A stretch of DNA of 64,000 bases from Ampullaceana balthica (taxonomy: Eukaryota > Mollusca > Gastropoda > Lymnaeidae), in assembly GCA_944989445.1 (NCBI GenBank), contig CALYLW010000018.1:3266430-3330429 (forward strand). Direction: 5' to 3'. The position numbers were made by a program, and so were the translations under genes. How positions within the stretch are numbered: the first letter of the stretch is position 1; each line of letters starts with the position of its first letter. The notes beneath the pieces are model-generated. The model saw nothing but the letters and a program-made list of their open reading frames with translations. It did no database searches and was not told where the DNA came from. This document shows positions 10,701 through 25,079 of this stretch, piece after piece.

Positions 10701-11440
10701 TCATGTCAGATTATTTTTGTGTTGTATTTCAAAGTTAGTATTAAAACCTTTATGTATTATTACTAGTTTACTCTTAGTTTTTCTAACCTCTTTTGTTTCA
10801 AGATTTAATGATTTAACTAAGGATGTTACTCTTGTCAGTTTTAAATATTCCCCAGTAATGAATCTGGTAGCTCATTTTTTATTTTGCTCTAGTTTATCAA
10901 TGTTTTCTTTTGTGGATGGGTCACATACAGATTATGCATAATCTAGTAAATGTCTAACAAAAGTAATGTAGCTTTTTAGTTGTATATTCTTAATTAAATT
11001 TGTAAAAGTTTCTCTTAATAAAACTAATTGCTTCTAAGAAATTTAGAACTTTAGTTTGGATCATTTATTTTTATTAAATTTCCAAAAGAAATTGGTAGAC
11101 AAAATCAGATTCAATATTATCATATTTTTTTATTTATTTTAAGATGTAAAAAAATATTTGCCATTATCACCAGTTAGAGGAAACAGTAAGAGAGTTTTTA
11201 CCTAACTTCATAGGAAATCTTCGGAACTGAAACAATTTTGAATTTAAATCTCAATAAAATAGTGATGTAAATTTAAAAAAAAACAACAGCAAAGGAAAAA
11301 AAAATGTTTTTTAAAAGAAAATTGGTGTTGGGATAATAAAGTTCAGTAAATGATACACTTTTGGGAAAGAGTCCATGAATTTTTAAGACAAAAATCCGTA
11401 TTTGATTGTTAATGTCAATAAAAAAAATATTTCAAAATCA
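10701..11440. other. AT-rich DNA, no gene seen
   Basis: Only short AT-driven frames occur here. It may include a 5' extension of the adjacent LINE remnant, but nothing is recognisable. Confidence 0.6.
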
Positions 11441-11590
11441 TCTACCTCTCTCAATGGCCTTTACTGCAGTCTTGTCAATTTGTTGATGTATCTACCTCTC
11501 TCAATGGCCTTTACTGCAGTCTTGTCAATTTGTTGAATTATCTATTTGACTGCAGTCTTGTCAATCTTTTGAATTATCTACCTTTCTCAT
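11441..11590. repeat. 50-bp tandem repeat, about 2.7 copies
   Basis: TCTACCTCTCTCAATGGCC starts at 11441 and again at 11491. Both copies continue into CTGCAGTCTTGTCAATTTG. A third, shortened copy follows. Confidence 0.85.
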
Positions 11591-13102
11591 TTTCTTAACT
11601 TTGAAGTACAGGGTTAGCTTATCTGCAGAAGTTGCTGAAGCAATCCTCTACCATTGATTCCAAAAGGTCTTTATATAGCTTCAAATGCTACGAACACAGC
11701 TTTGTAAACAGTCACAAAAATAATAAACCACATTTTATTTCGCAATGTGTAGAAATTATATGAGCAATGACTATTTTTAAAATATAACATATTTAATTAA
11801 CATTTTCAGATGAAATCTTAAAACATTGTTCTGGTAAAAGCGAGTCAGCGAACTGTAGGAGAGAAATTTTTCAGTGAAACCAAGGCAAATAAATTGGTTA
11901 AATTAATCTTATAAATATTTTATAAGTAGCTTCTAAAATGTCTAAAAAGAAACAACGTTTTTGTTTAAAAAACACAAAACATTAGTAGTAAAAATATTTA
12001 CATATAAGCGTACACCCGTCAAAAATGACGGAAGTTTTCAGCTGAAATCTATTTATTTTATACAAAATACACTTTTTTAGGGTGCCTAGGGCACCGACCT
12101 TTTTCAAAAGCCCAACTAACTTGTCCTTGTTTGATAAATACGAAATATTAAACTTTCTGAAATGTACACAAAGTATTTTATAATAGGGGTTGCAGGGCGA
12201 CTTCGGCGCCCCCTTTGTTTTTTGATTGTATAATTAACCATCATCAAATCCTCTTTTTACATTGATCCCCTTTCCAAAAATTAAAATATGAGCGAAAACA
12301 ATGACGTCATATAAAAATTTTTTACAGCGCATCTTTAATTTGCACACCTTTTGATGCATTGGTGCAGTAATTTGGTTTTCCCTGCTTTCTAAAATTAGTA
12401 GCGTCAGGACTGACTGACAGACACTACTTGCGTGACAATTGCAAATTATATTGTTTCATAATATATACCATACGTACCAAGTATTTTACGTTAAAAAACA
12501 ATGGGGCAATTCTTCCAATCATACAGTATGCACTCCAATGCCTATACAATATATATTATATAGGGTAGTAGAGCCATAATCAATAAATATCACATCCATA
12601 TTAATTAATAGTATGGAGACCTCACTCATAACAACAAAGTAAATACCATTACAAACCTTTACTTTTTATTAGCCATAAATATTAATTAAAGAATTCCTTC
12701 ACTTCACTTTCTTTTCTTTTCTTGATGTTATTAGTGCTAGAACTAGTTACTCTGACAATTTTTCACAGGAATAACTTGAAAAAATAGCTTAGTACTAAAT
12801 TAGCACTATTGTTAAATATAAATTAGCAACTTAGTACGGCACATTAATCCCTCGTGTTGAGGTATAGCTTAGTCTTAGTTGTTGCAGCCCATACATTCAT
12901 TGACACTTAGTTTAATCTTAGAACTATACGCCCTTACTTTTAGCATTAGAGTCGTGGAAATTACAATCTGAGAACCACATCAAACAACTTTGAGTCATGA
13001 TCCCACTTGTAAAGATTCCCATTATGATTTATTCGTCAAATTTTTTTTAAAAATCAAATTAAATGATTTCAACATTTCCAATAATTTAGCACTAACTGTA
13101 TA
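11591..13102. other. Non-coding stretch, unclassified repeats likely
   Basis: No coding region recognised. Two locally GC-richer patches (around 12080-12110 and 12185-12215, including GCGACTTCGGCGCCCCC) look like pieces of dispersed repeats, but no termini or target duplications could be identified. Confidence 0.5.
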
Positions 13103-13321
13103 TTACTTTTTCATAATTAGTAAATATTTCATCAGCATCATCGTCAGTCCCGGGGCATTGCGGTCGTTCGGGGGAGCGCATGGCACGCCGAAGTATGTCT
13201 TGTAGGCCTCGCACATGATACGACTTGCTTCCACGGAATACTTTTTCGCTCTTGTCTTAATGAATTGTCCGCACACGTAGCAGAATGAATCGGCTGGATG
13301 CAAACAACCTCTTGATGCCAT
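13103..13321 (-). CDS. N-terminal part of an unnamed multicopy invertebrate protein
   Basis: The preferred ATG is at 13321 (MASRGCLHPADSFCYVCG), after a short leader following a good promoter. An ATG at 13345 is in frame but lacks the family-like start. The first ~50 residues, with CYVCGQFIKTRAKKYSV and a MCEAYKTYFG segment, resemble the N-terminus of a repeated, uncharacterised protein family I recall from invertebrate genomes. The paired cysteines suggest zinc binding. After YFGVP the similarity stops and the frame runs into unrelated sequence, so the gene is either truncated or spliced there. Its molecular role is unknown. Heat-responsive transcription is predicted from the promoter at 13411-13514. 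Confidence 0.5.
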   Translation of the reverse strand: MASRGCLHPADSFCYVCGQFIKTRAKKYSVEASRIMCEAYKTYFGVPCAPPNDRNAPGLTMMLMKYLLIMKK

Positions 13322-13410
13322 ATCAAATAAATAACTTCTTTTCAACTACGAATCGTTATCCTTTGCGTCTGCAATAAAACTAATTGGAATCTTGGTTCGA
13401 GACACCTGTG

Positions 13411-13418
13411 CTTTTATA
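13411..13418 (-). promoter_or_regulatory. TATA box (TATAAAAG)
   Basis: Minus-strand TATAAAAG lies about 90 bp upstream of the ATG at 13321 and 18 bp downstream of the nearest heat-shock element repeat. That is the usual geometry of an inducible heat-shock promoter, with initiation expected about 30 bp downstream. Confidence 0.7.
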
Positions 13419-13436
13419 CTTGTACAGCTACTTTTG

Positions 13437-13514
13437 GAACGTTCAAGAACATTCTACACAGTTCTGAGAGTTTCTCGAAAGTTCTGGAAGTTTCTTGAAC
13501 GTTCTAGAGTGTTC
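13437..13514 (-). promoter_or_regulatory. Heat-shock element array, 16 steps
   Basis: From 13437 to 13514 there is an uninterrupted 5-bp register in which GAA and TTC alternate. Steps start at 13437, 13442, 13447 and so on to 13512. Thirteen of 16 are exact; the steps at 13457, 13467 and 13507 are degenerate. The best run (13472-13504) has seven perfect alternating units. Heat-shock factor trimers bind nGAAn units in exactly this arrangement. It sits just upstream of a minus-strand TATA box and start codon. Confidence 0.85.
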
Positions 13515-13786
13515 AGGAGAATTGTAGAATCATCTGGACAAATCTAGCAGTTCAGGGAGGAAACTCGGCATTGAAAGCAAATCGATAATTTTCTCGAAAA
13601 CACGCGATTTTCCAAATTTCAATGTCCCGGTCACAGAAGCAAAGTTTTTCTGGAATAACAGCGATTTCCTTTCTGTTCTAGACCTAACGGGTTAGGAAAA
13701 CACACTTTCAACACAGGAACAGAAAAAACGTGAAAATTTGTTACATAGTGTAATTCATGCAGTTTGATCCCTGTCCATTCCTTTAT
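13515..13786. other. Upstream flank of the heat-shock promoter, no gene seen
   Basis: Further scattered GAA/TTC triplets occur (for example 13519-13521 and 13571-13600) but out of the 5-bp register. No coding signal. Confidence 0.5.
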
Positions 13787-13903
13787 CTAGTCCAGCCAGC
13801 TTTTCATTTGTCGACCTCTTTGCCGGCCCCCTTCTGCACTGCCTTGAAGGATAATTTTTTTCAGGGTATCAAGTCGCAGTATATGACAGAACCATGCCAT
13901 CTT
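13787..13903 (-). pseudogene. LINE reverse-transcriptase C-terminal fragment
   Basis: Minus-strand frame of 38 codons ending in TAG. It reads through an FCHILRLDTLKKIILQG segment, then an arginine-rich GGRQRGRQ stretch and KSWLD. This order is typical of the region after the reverse transcriptase domain in LINE ORFs of invertebrates. Only this short piece is present, with no start and no upstream RT core, so it is a dead fragment. Confidence 0.6.
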
Positions 13904-15463
13904 ACGTCTCTAAATTGTTATAATGGTTTCTATTGCGGGTCATCAAGAAACCATCATCAGTAAATATTTAAATACGCAAAATTCATTAAAAGAAACACTG
14001 CAGATAGTGTACAGTGTACGTTGTTGATTGTTATAATTCTGCTGAGACTGAAAAGCCTTTAAAATATCAAGTTTCTTTAAATCTGGTTGGTAGCTGGTAT
14101 GTTTTTGTGCAAAACATGTCAGAATATGGTCATTTAGAATGAACAACATTCCAAGCGAAGGTAAATAATGGTATAACTTTGCCGTCAAACTTTGATAGTA
14201 GTAGTGATAGTAATAGTGTCTGCTCCTACTTGGGGTGACTCCAACGCAGTGTACTCAGCATTCAAGGTTTTTCTCAACCCTTTGTACTTTTCTTTATTTT
14301 TATATATTTTCAATAGTATATTACAAAAGAAAAGTTTTAATTTCATAAATTGTTCGCGGGCCTCTATCAGAATGCAGAATCGTTGCATTTTTGCTTGGGG
14401 AGCTGGTTTGGTGACCGTTACTACAGACTTTATGTAAATACAACATAATATTAGTTAAAAATATAAAAAGATTTCTAATTACAATAAATTAATTTTCTAA
14501 AAACTTTTAGTGAAATGATTTTTCATTTAACAAGAGAATTAACCAATTAGTTACTTAAGTTCAGCAAGAAAAAAATCAGTTAATGCGCTTGATAGTTGTG
14601 AATTCAAAAATAAAAAAAAATAAAGGGAAATTAACAATGCTGTCTTAAAATCAAGTTGTATTTTCATCAGCTATTTTCCTTTGTCAGTAAAACAAAACTA
14701 AAAATGCTGCTTAATTTATAAACAAATACGTAAAATTAAGATTATTAGAGTTCTGAAAAAAAAACATAAAAGACAAAAAACTAATAATGTTGTTTTAAGT
14801 TGGTTGGTTATTTATTATGCTACTTGATAATATACTAAATAGTCTGTTATTTTTTTTTAAATACTTTTTTTTTACTGATTCTCGAGCTATCTTTGTAAGC
14901 TTTCATAGCAAATATTATTTGATTTTAGTTTTTAAATAAATATCAAAAATAAACTTTATATCCTTTATTCTCTCAGATGGTCTAATGAAATAAAACGTTT
15001 TTCATTTATACTTTACTTTTAGTTTCATTTAATAACGCTGTGACTTATGAGTTCCAAAGAGAAACTTTGTGTAGGAATTTTAAATAAGTTTGGAATCAAA
15101 ATGCTATGATTTGCATGACGAATGCTATCAAAAATATTTACTTACCTTTTCTAAAAAACCTCTAGCGGCATTCATTGCAATAAATGAAGTAAATGAATAA
15201 ATATTTTTAGGTTTTACATTTTTATGAAGTTATTACCTATTACTATTAGGAAGATGACATTTATCTGATGAGTCAATGAGTAAACAAAACTGTGTTCTAG
15301 TTCTAGGCAAAATTATTATTTTATATAATATATGTCATGTTGCTTAAAATTATCTTTGATTTATGTAAGGTATGTCTATTTTTATTATTAAAAACCAAGG
15401 TTTTTTTTTCAATATTTTCACCCTATAATCCTACGTCTCTTTTTATTCTCTAATGTTGTAGAA
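13904..15463. other. AT-rich DNA without recognised genes
   Basis: Small overlapping frames at 13943-14437 on both strands lack recognisable domains. The rest is AT-rich with homopolymer runs. Confidence 0.6.
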
Positions 15464-16790
15464 CAGGGGTTCCCAACCTTTTTGTACTCTAGAGCACATT
15501 CTAAAATATCTGTCGGGTGGCGGGCAACACCTATTTTTAATCGACAAACTCCTTCCATTACTTCTCATTTTCCCATAATTTATTTTCTTACATTCATAAT
15601 GTATTGATAAGTAATAAAAAAAAATGTTTCAAAACAATAAAATTATTATTCAAATTGCATACACACAGACAAATGCATTTACAAAACGTAAACAAAGTAA
15701 ACAAAAACAGAAATACAAAGAAAATATTTCTTTAAAAAATATATCAATATGTCAATGTGATCCTTGGCATTGCATATCCTTGGCCAATGCCTCATAATTA
15801 GGAGAGTATGACAATAATCCTGTTAGCAAACAATCATAAAGATGCTCATCGGTGAGTCGAGATCTATATCTTGATTTTATTAAGTTCATATTTGAAAACA
15901 ATAATTCGCATAAAATTTGTCGAGCCGAAGAAAAATTATTCAATTTTATATGACATTTTAAAAAAAAATTGGACTTTTCTTTGTCCACTGTATTCCAAAA
16001 GTTCTCTGATCTTTACGATTTTATCAAAATATCATTCTTAAAGTCCACAATTTCTAACTCTAATTCTTCTGTCTTACCTTGAACAAAATCTGCAATAAAT
16101 GCGGCCATTTCTAGTACATTTATTTTCAAGTACTTTGATACAGAAGGAAACAATTGGCTCGATATGTGTAAACTGCAAAAATCTCTCTTCAAACTGTTTT
16201 TTTTAAGTTGAAGATGCTTAATAAAAAAATTACCCGTTTAATTCATTGTTACCTAGCATTTTCTTCATATGGGGCAAATGCACGAGAGAATTAATCTGCA
16301 GGTGTGATATCAACAAATCTAATTTAGCTTTAAATGACTTTACAGAGCTTATCATTTCAACTATGTTTTTGTCTTTCCCCTGCAAATACAATTTTAAAGA
16401 ATTCAATTTTTCCATGATGTCTGGGATAGATCCCAATTCAATCAGCAAGCGAGAGTCAGCTAGTTCATCATAATTTTCATTTTTATCGTTTATGAAGCGA
16501 ACGTACTTCAGTATGCAGAATAATATCATGTCATTTATCTTCAGTATCTTCTATACTTCAAACTGGGCCTTGAAAAGTCGGTGTTGCAAAGGAGCTGCTC
16601 GAATAGAATTGATTATTTTTGTAACTATTTTCATAACGTGTTCAAATGTCAATATTTTACAACACAGAGCTTCATGGTGGTAGGACATAAAGTTTGAAAA
16701 GGATTCATCCTTCTTGCAGAGGGCAATAAATCATTTATTATTACCTACCATCTGGTGCCCCATGGGTGGTTATCGTAGACAGTTTGTGCA
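15464..16790 (-). mobile_element. Decayed hAT transposon, one terminus only
   Basis: CAGGGGTTCCCAACCTTTTT at 15464 is a typical hAT terminal inverted repeat and lies beyond the 3' end of the transposase remnant. The opposite terminus is not found before the satellite begins at 17011, so the element is 5'-truncated. Confidence 0.7.
15753..16775 (-). pseudogene. hAT transposase remnant (ZBED/GTF2IRD2-like type)
   Basis: Reading down the minus strand from about 16775, first comes a THGAPDG segment, matching the TTDGAP motif of hAT transposases with its Asp changed to His. Next are an HEALCCKIL...FEHVMK segment and LQHRLFKAQF, then a stop. A frame at 16529-16230 contains SRLLIELGSIPDIMEKLN and VKSFKAKLDLLISHLQ. 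Finally 15988-15753 gives the dimerisation tail with RSRLTDEHLYDCL and ending DMQCQGSH. The order matches transposases of the kind domesticated as GTF2IRD2, EPM2AIP1 and ZBED proteins. Stops and frame changes separate the blocks, so it is inactive. Confidence 0.75.
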
Positions 16791-18016
16791 AATTTTCAGA
16801 AGGAATATCGCAAACAAACGAACGTATTTAATAAACCTAGGCACTCACAAAAATTAAAAGTCTAACAAATAAATAAAAATTATTCACATTTTTAATTAAT
16901 GTTTATGAAAACCTTCTGTCTCTGTCAAATAGTGGCGGGCACATACGAACCTCTGGTGTAGAGTATTGATCTTCTTTAATCTTATTATGTTTAATATGAA
17001 TAAACAAAACACATACCACACAATCTTAAAGTAATACAACACCGTCTTATAGACATACATCACCGTCTTATAGACATACATCACCGTCTTATAGACATAC
17101 ATCACCGTCTTATAGACATACATCACCGTCTTATAGAAATACATCACCGTCTTATAGACATACAACACTGTCTTATAGACATACATCACCGTCTTATAGA
17201 CATACAACACCGTCTTATAGACATACAACACCATCTTATAGACATACAACACCATCTTATAGACATACAACACCATCTTAAAGAAATACAACACCATCTT
17301 ATAGATATACATCACCGTCTTATAGACATACAACACTGTCTTATAGACATACATCACCGTCTTATAGACATACAACACCGTCTTATAGACATACAACACC
17401 ATCTTATAGACATACATCACCGTCTTATAGACATACCACACCATCTTATAGACATACATCACCATCTTATAGAAATACAACACCGTCTTATAGACATACA
17501 ACACCATCTTATAGACATACCACACCATCTTATAGACATACCACACCATCTTATAGACATACCACACCATCTTATAGACATACCACACCATCTTATAGAC
17601 ATACCACACCATCTTATAGACATACAACACCATCTTATAGACATACCACACCATCTTATAGACATACCACACCATCTTATAGACATACCACACCATCTTA
17701 TAGACATACCACACCATCTTATAGACATACCACACCATCTTATAGACATACCACACCATCTTATAGACATACCACACCATCTTATAGACATACCACACCA
17801 TCTTATAGACATACCACACCATCTTATAGACATACCACACCATCTTATAGACATACCACACCATCTTATAGACATACCACACCATCTTATAGACATACCA
17901 CACCATCTTATAGACATACCACACCATCTTATAGACATACCACACCATCTTATAGACATACCACACCATCTTATAGACATACACACCATCTTATAGACAT
18001 ACAACACCATCTTATA

Positions 18017-19166
18017 GACATACCACACCATCTTAAAGAAATACAACACCATCTTATAGATATACAACATTGTCTTATAGACATACATCACCGTCTTATA
18101 GACATACCACACCATCTTAAAAAATACAACACCATCTTATAGACATACCACACCATCTTAAAGAAATACAACACCGTCTTATAGATATACAACACTGTCT
18201 TATAGACATACATCACCGTCTTATAGACATACATCACCATCTTATAGACATACAACACCATCTTAAAGAAATACAACACCGTCTTATAGATATACAACAC
18301 TGTCTTATAGACATACATCACCGTCTTATAGACATACCACACCATCTTATAGACATACATCACCATCTTATAGACATACAACACCGTCTTATAGACATAC
18401 AACACCATCTTATAGACATACCACACCATCTTATAGACATACCACACCATCTTATAGACATACCACACCATCTTATAGACATACCACACCATCTTATAGA
18501 CATACCACACCATCTTATAGACATACAACACCATCTTATAGACATACCACACCATCTTATAGACATACCACACCATCTTATAGACATACCACACCATCTT
18601 ATAGACATACAACACCATCTTATAGACATACCACACCATCTTATAGACATACCACACCATCTTATAGACATACCACACCATCTTATAGACATACCACACC
18701 ATCTTATAGACATACCACACCATCTTATAGACATACCACACCATCTTATAGACATACCACACATATTATAGACATACCACACCATCTTATAGACATACAT
18801 CACCATCTTATAGACATACCACACCATCTTATAGACATACCACACCATCTTATAGACATACCACACCATCTTATAGACATACCACACCATCTTATAGACA
18901 TACCACACCATCTTATAAACATACATCACCATCTTATAGACATACAACACCATCTTATAGACATACCACACCATCTCAAAGAAATACAACACCATCTTAT
19001 AGATATACAACATTGTCTTATAGACATACATCACCGTCTTATAGACATACCACACCATCTTAAAAAATACAACACCATCTTATAGACATACCACACCATC
19101 TTAAAGAAATACAACACCGTCTTATAGATATACAACACTGTCTTATAGACATACATCACCGTCTTA
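18017..19166. repeat. Higher-order duplication of ~943 bp in the satellite
   Basis: A characteristic ~200-bp series of irregular monomers (CTTAAAGAAATACAAC, TATAGATATACAACATTGTC, CTTAAAAAATACAAC) occurs at about 18017-18215 and again about 943 bp later at about 18960-19160. The intervening monomers are mostly CCACACC type. Confidence 0.7.
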
Positions 19167-21809
19167 TAGACATACAACACCATATTAAAAAATACAACAC
19201 CATCTTATAGATATACAACACTGTCTTATAGACATACATCACCGTCTTATAGAAATACAACACCATCTTAAAAAATACAACACCATCTTATAGATAAACA
19301 ACACTGTCTTATAGACATACAACACCATCTTATAGACATACAACACCATCTTATAGACATACAACACCATCTTATAGACATACATCACCGTCTTATAGAC
19401 ATACCACACCATCTTATAGACATACCACACCATCTTAAAAAAATACAACACCTTCTTATAGACATACATCACCGTCATATAGACATACAACACCGTCTTA
19501 TAGACATACAACACCATCTTATAGACATACCACACCATCTTATAGACATACAACACCATCTTAAAGTAATACAACACCGTCTTATAGACATACAACACTG
19601 TCTTATAGACATACAACACCATCTTATAGACATACAACACCATCTTATAGACATACAACACCATCTTATAGACATACAACACCATCTTATAGACATACAA
19701 CACCATCTTATAGACATACAACACCATCTTATAGACATACAACACCATCTTATAGACATACAACACCATCTTATAGACATACAACACCATCTTATAGACA
19801 TACAACACCATCTTATAGACATACAACACCATCTTATAGACATACAACACCATCTTATAGACATACAACACCATCTTATAGACATACAACACCATCTTAT
19901 AGACATACAACACGTCTTATAGACATACAACACCGTCTTATAGACATACAACACCATCTTATAGACATACAACACCATCTTATAGACATACAACACCATC
20001 TTATAGACATACAACACCATCTTATAGACATACAACACCATCTTATAGACATACAACACCATCTTATAGACATACAACACCATCTTATAGACATACAACA
20101 CCATCTTATAGACATACAACACCATCTTATAGACATACAACACCATCTTATAGACATACAACACCATCTTATAGACATACAACACCATCTTATAGACATA
20201 CAACACCATCTTATAGACATACAACACCATCTTATAGACATACAACACCATCTTATAGACATACAACACCATCTTATAGACATACAACACCATCTTATAG
20301 ACATACAACACCATCTTATAGACATACAACACCATCTTATAGACATACAACACCATCTTATAGACATACAACACCATCTTATAGACATACAACACCGTCT
20401 TATAGACATACAACACCATCTTATAGACATACAACACCATCTTATAGACATACAACACCATCTTATAGACATACAACACCATCTTATAGACATACAACAC
20501 CGTCTTATAGACATACAACACCATCTTATAGACATACAACACCATCTTATAGACATACAACACCATCTTATAGACATACAACACCATCTTATAGACATAC
20601 AACACCATCTTATAGACATACAACACCATCTTATAGACATACAACACCATCTTATAGACATACAACACCATCTTATAGACATACAACACCATCTTATAGA
20701 CATACAACACCATCTTATAGACATACAACACCATCTTATAGACATACAACACCATCTTATAGACATACAACACCATCTTATAGACATACAACACCATCTT
20801 ATAGACATACAACACCATCTTATAGACATACAACACCATCTTATAGACATACAACACCATCTTATAGACATACAACACCATCTTATAGACATACAACACC
20901 ATCTTATAGACATACAACACCATCTTATAGACATACAACACCATCTTATAGACATACAACACCATCTTATAGACATACAACACCATCTTATAGACATACA
21001 ACACCATCTTATAGACATACAACACCATCTTATAGACATACAACACCATCTTATAGACATACAACACCATCTTATAGACATACAACACCATCTTATAGAC
21101 ATACAACACCATCTTATAGACATACAACACCATCTTATAGACATACAACACCATCTTATAGACATACAACACCATCTTATAAACATACAACACCATCTTA
21201 TAGACATACAACACTATCTTATAGACATACAACACCATCTTATAGACATACAACACCATCTTATAGACATACAACACCATCTTATAGACATACCACACCA
21301 TCTTATAAACATACAACACCGTCTTATAGACATACAACACTATCTTATAGACATACAACACCATCTTATAGACATACAACACCATCTTATAGACATACAA
21401 CACCATCTTATAGACATACAACACCATCTTATAGACATACAACACCATCTTATAGACATACAACACCATCTTATAGACATACAACACCATCTTATAGACA
21501 TACAACACCATCTTATAGACATACAACACCATCTTATAGACATACAACACATCTTATAGACATACAACACCATCTTATAGACATACAACACCATCTTATA
21601 GACATACAACACCATCTTATAGACATACAACACCATCTTATAGACATACAACACCATCTTATAGACATACAACACCATCTTATAGACATACAACACCATC
21701 TTATAGACATACAACACCATCTTATAGACATACAACACCATCTTATAGACATACAACACCATCTTATAGACATACAACACATCTTATAGACATACAACAC
21801 CATCTTATA

Positions 21810-22990
21810 GACATACAACATCTTATAGACATACAACACATCTTATAGACATACAACACATCTTAAAGACATACCAACACCATCTTATAGACATACAACA
21901 CATCTTAAAGACATACCAACACCATCTTATAGACATACAACACATCTTAAAGACATACCAAACACATCTTATAGACATACAACACATCTTAAAGACATAC
22001 AACACATCTTATAGACATACAACACATCTTAAAGACATACAACACCATCTTATAGACATACAACACCATCTTATAGACATACAACACCATCTTATAGACA
22101 TCGAACATCTTAAAGACATACCAAACCATCTTATAGACATACAGCATCTTAAAGACATACCAAACCATCTTATAGACATACAACACCGCCTTATAGACAT
22201 ACAACACCATCTTATAGACATACAACACCATCTTATAGACATACAACATCTTAAAGACATACCAAACACATCTTATAGACATACAACACATCTTAAAGAC
22301 ATACCAACAACATCTTATAGACATACAACATCTTAAAGACATACCAAACCATCTTATAGACATACAACATCTTAAAGACATACCAAACCATCTTATAGAC
22401 ATACAACATCTTAAAGACATACCAAAACATCTTATAGACATACAACATCTTAAAGACATACCAAACAATCTTATAGACATACAACATCTTAAAGACATAC
22501 CAAACCATCTTATAGACATACAACACCGCCTTATAGACATACAACAACATCTTATAGACATACAACATCTTAAAGACATACCAAACGTCTTATAGATATA
22601 CAACACCACCTTATAGACATACAACACCACCTTATAGACATACAACACCATCTTATAGACATACAACATCTTAAAGACATACCAAAACATCTTATAGACA
22701 TACAACATCTTAAAGACATACCAAACCATCTTATAGACATACAACATCTTAAAAACATACCAAACCATCTTATAGACATACAACACCGCCTTATAGACAT
22801 ACAACAACATCTTATAGACATACAACATCTTAAAGACATACCAAAACATCTTATAGATATACAACACCACCTTATAGACATACAACACCACCTTATAGAC
22901 ATACAACACCATCTTATAGACATACAACACTCTTAAAGACATACCAAACCATCTTATAGACATACAGCATCTTAAAGACATACCAACACC
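21810..22990. repeat. Satellite zone with mixed long and short monomers
   Basis: TATAGACATACAACATCTTA joins alternate with CTTAAAGACATACCAAACC monomers, giving 18-bp and 21-bp spacing instead of a constant 21 bp. Reading frames therefore break here. Confidence 0.85.
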
Positions 22991-25079
22991 ATCTTATAGA
23001 CATACAACACCGTCTTATAGACATACAACACCATCTTATAGACATACAACACCATCTTATAGACATACAACACCTCTTATAGACATACAACACATCTTAT
23101 AGACATACAACACATCTTATAGACATACAACAACATCTTATAGACATACAACACCATCTTATAGACATACAACACCATCTTATAGACATACAACACCTCT
23201 TATAGACATACAACACCATCTTATAGACATACAACACCATCTTATAGACATACAACATCTTATAGACATACCAACACCATCTTATAGACATACAACACAT
23301 CTTATAGACATACAACACCATCTTATAGACATACAACACTCTTATAGACATACAACACCATCTTATAGACATACAACACCATCTTATAGACATACAACAC
23401 CATCTTATAGACATACCAACACCATCTTATAGACATACAACACATCTTAAAGACATACAAACACATCTTATAGACATACAACACCGTCTTATAGACATAC
23501 AACACCATCTCATAGACATACAACACCATCTTATAGACATACAACACCTTCTTATAGACATACAACACCATCTTATAGACATACAACTCCATCTTATAGA
23601 CATACAACACCATCTTATAGACATACAACACCTTCTTATAGACATACAACACCATCTTATAGACATACAACACCATCTTATAGACATACAACACCATCTT
23701 ATAGACATACAACACCATCTTATAGACATACAACACCATCTTATAGACATACAACACCCTTCTTATAGACATACAACACCATCTTATAGACATACAACAC
23801 CATCTTATAGACATACAACACCATCTTATAGACATACAACACCATCTTATAAACATACAACACCATCTTATAGACATACAACACCATCTTATAGACATAC
23901 AACACTATCTTATAGACATACAACACCATCTTATAGACATACAACACCATCTTATAGACATACAACACCTCTTATAGACATACAACACCATCTTATAGAC
24001 ATACAACACCATCTTATAGACATACAACACTATCTTATAGACATACAACACCATCTTATAGACATACAACACCATCTTATAGACATACAACACCATCTTA
24101 TAGACATACAACACCATCTTATAGACATACAACACCATTCTTATAGACATACAACACCATCTTATAGACATACAACACCATCTTATAGACATACAACACC
24201 ATCTTATAGACATACAACACCATCTTATAGACATACAACACCATCTTATAGACATACAACACCATCTTATAGACATACAACACCATCTTATAGACATACA
24301 ACACCATCTTATAGACATACAACACCATCTTATAGACATACAACACCATCTTATAGACATACAACACCATCTTATAGACATACAACACTATCTTATAGAC
24401 ATACAACACCATCTTATAGACATACAACACCATCTTATAGACATACAACACCATCTTATAGACATACAACACCATCTTATAGACATACAACACCATCTTA
24501 TAGACATACAACACCATCTTATAGACATACAACACCATCTTATAGACATACAACACCATCTTATAGACATACAACACCATCTTATAGACATACAACACCA
24601 TCTTATAGACATACAACACCATCTTATAGACATACAACACCATCTTATAGACATACAACACCATCTTATAGACATACAACACCATCTTATAGACATACAA
24701 CACCATCTTATAGACATACAACACCATCTTATAGACATACAACACCATCTTATAGACATACAACACCATCTTATAGACATACAACACCATCTTATAGACA
24801 TACAACACCATCTTATAGACATACAACACCATCTTATAGACATACAACACCATCTTATAGACATACAACACCATCTTATAGACATACAACACCATCTTAT
24901 AGACATACAACACCATCTTATAGACATACAACACCATCTTATAGACATACAACACCGCCTTATAGACATACAACACTATCTTATAGACATACAACACCAT
25001 CTTATAGACATACAACAACATCTTATAGACATACAACACCGTCTTATAGACATACAACACTGTCTTATAGACATACAAC

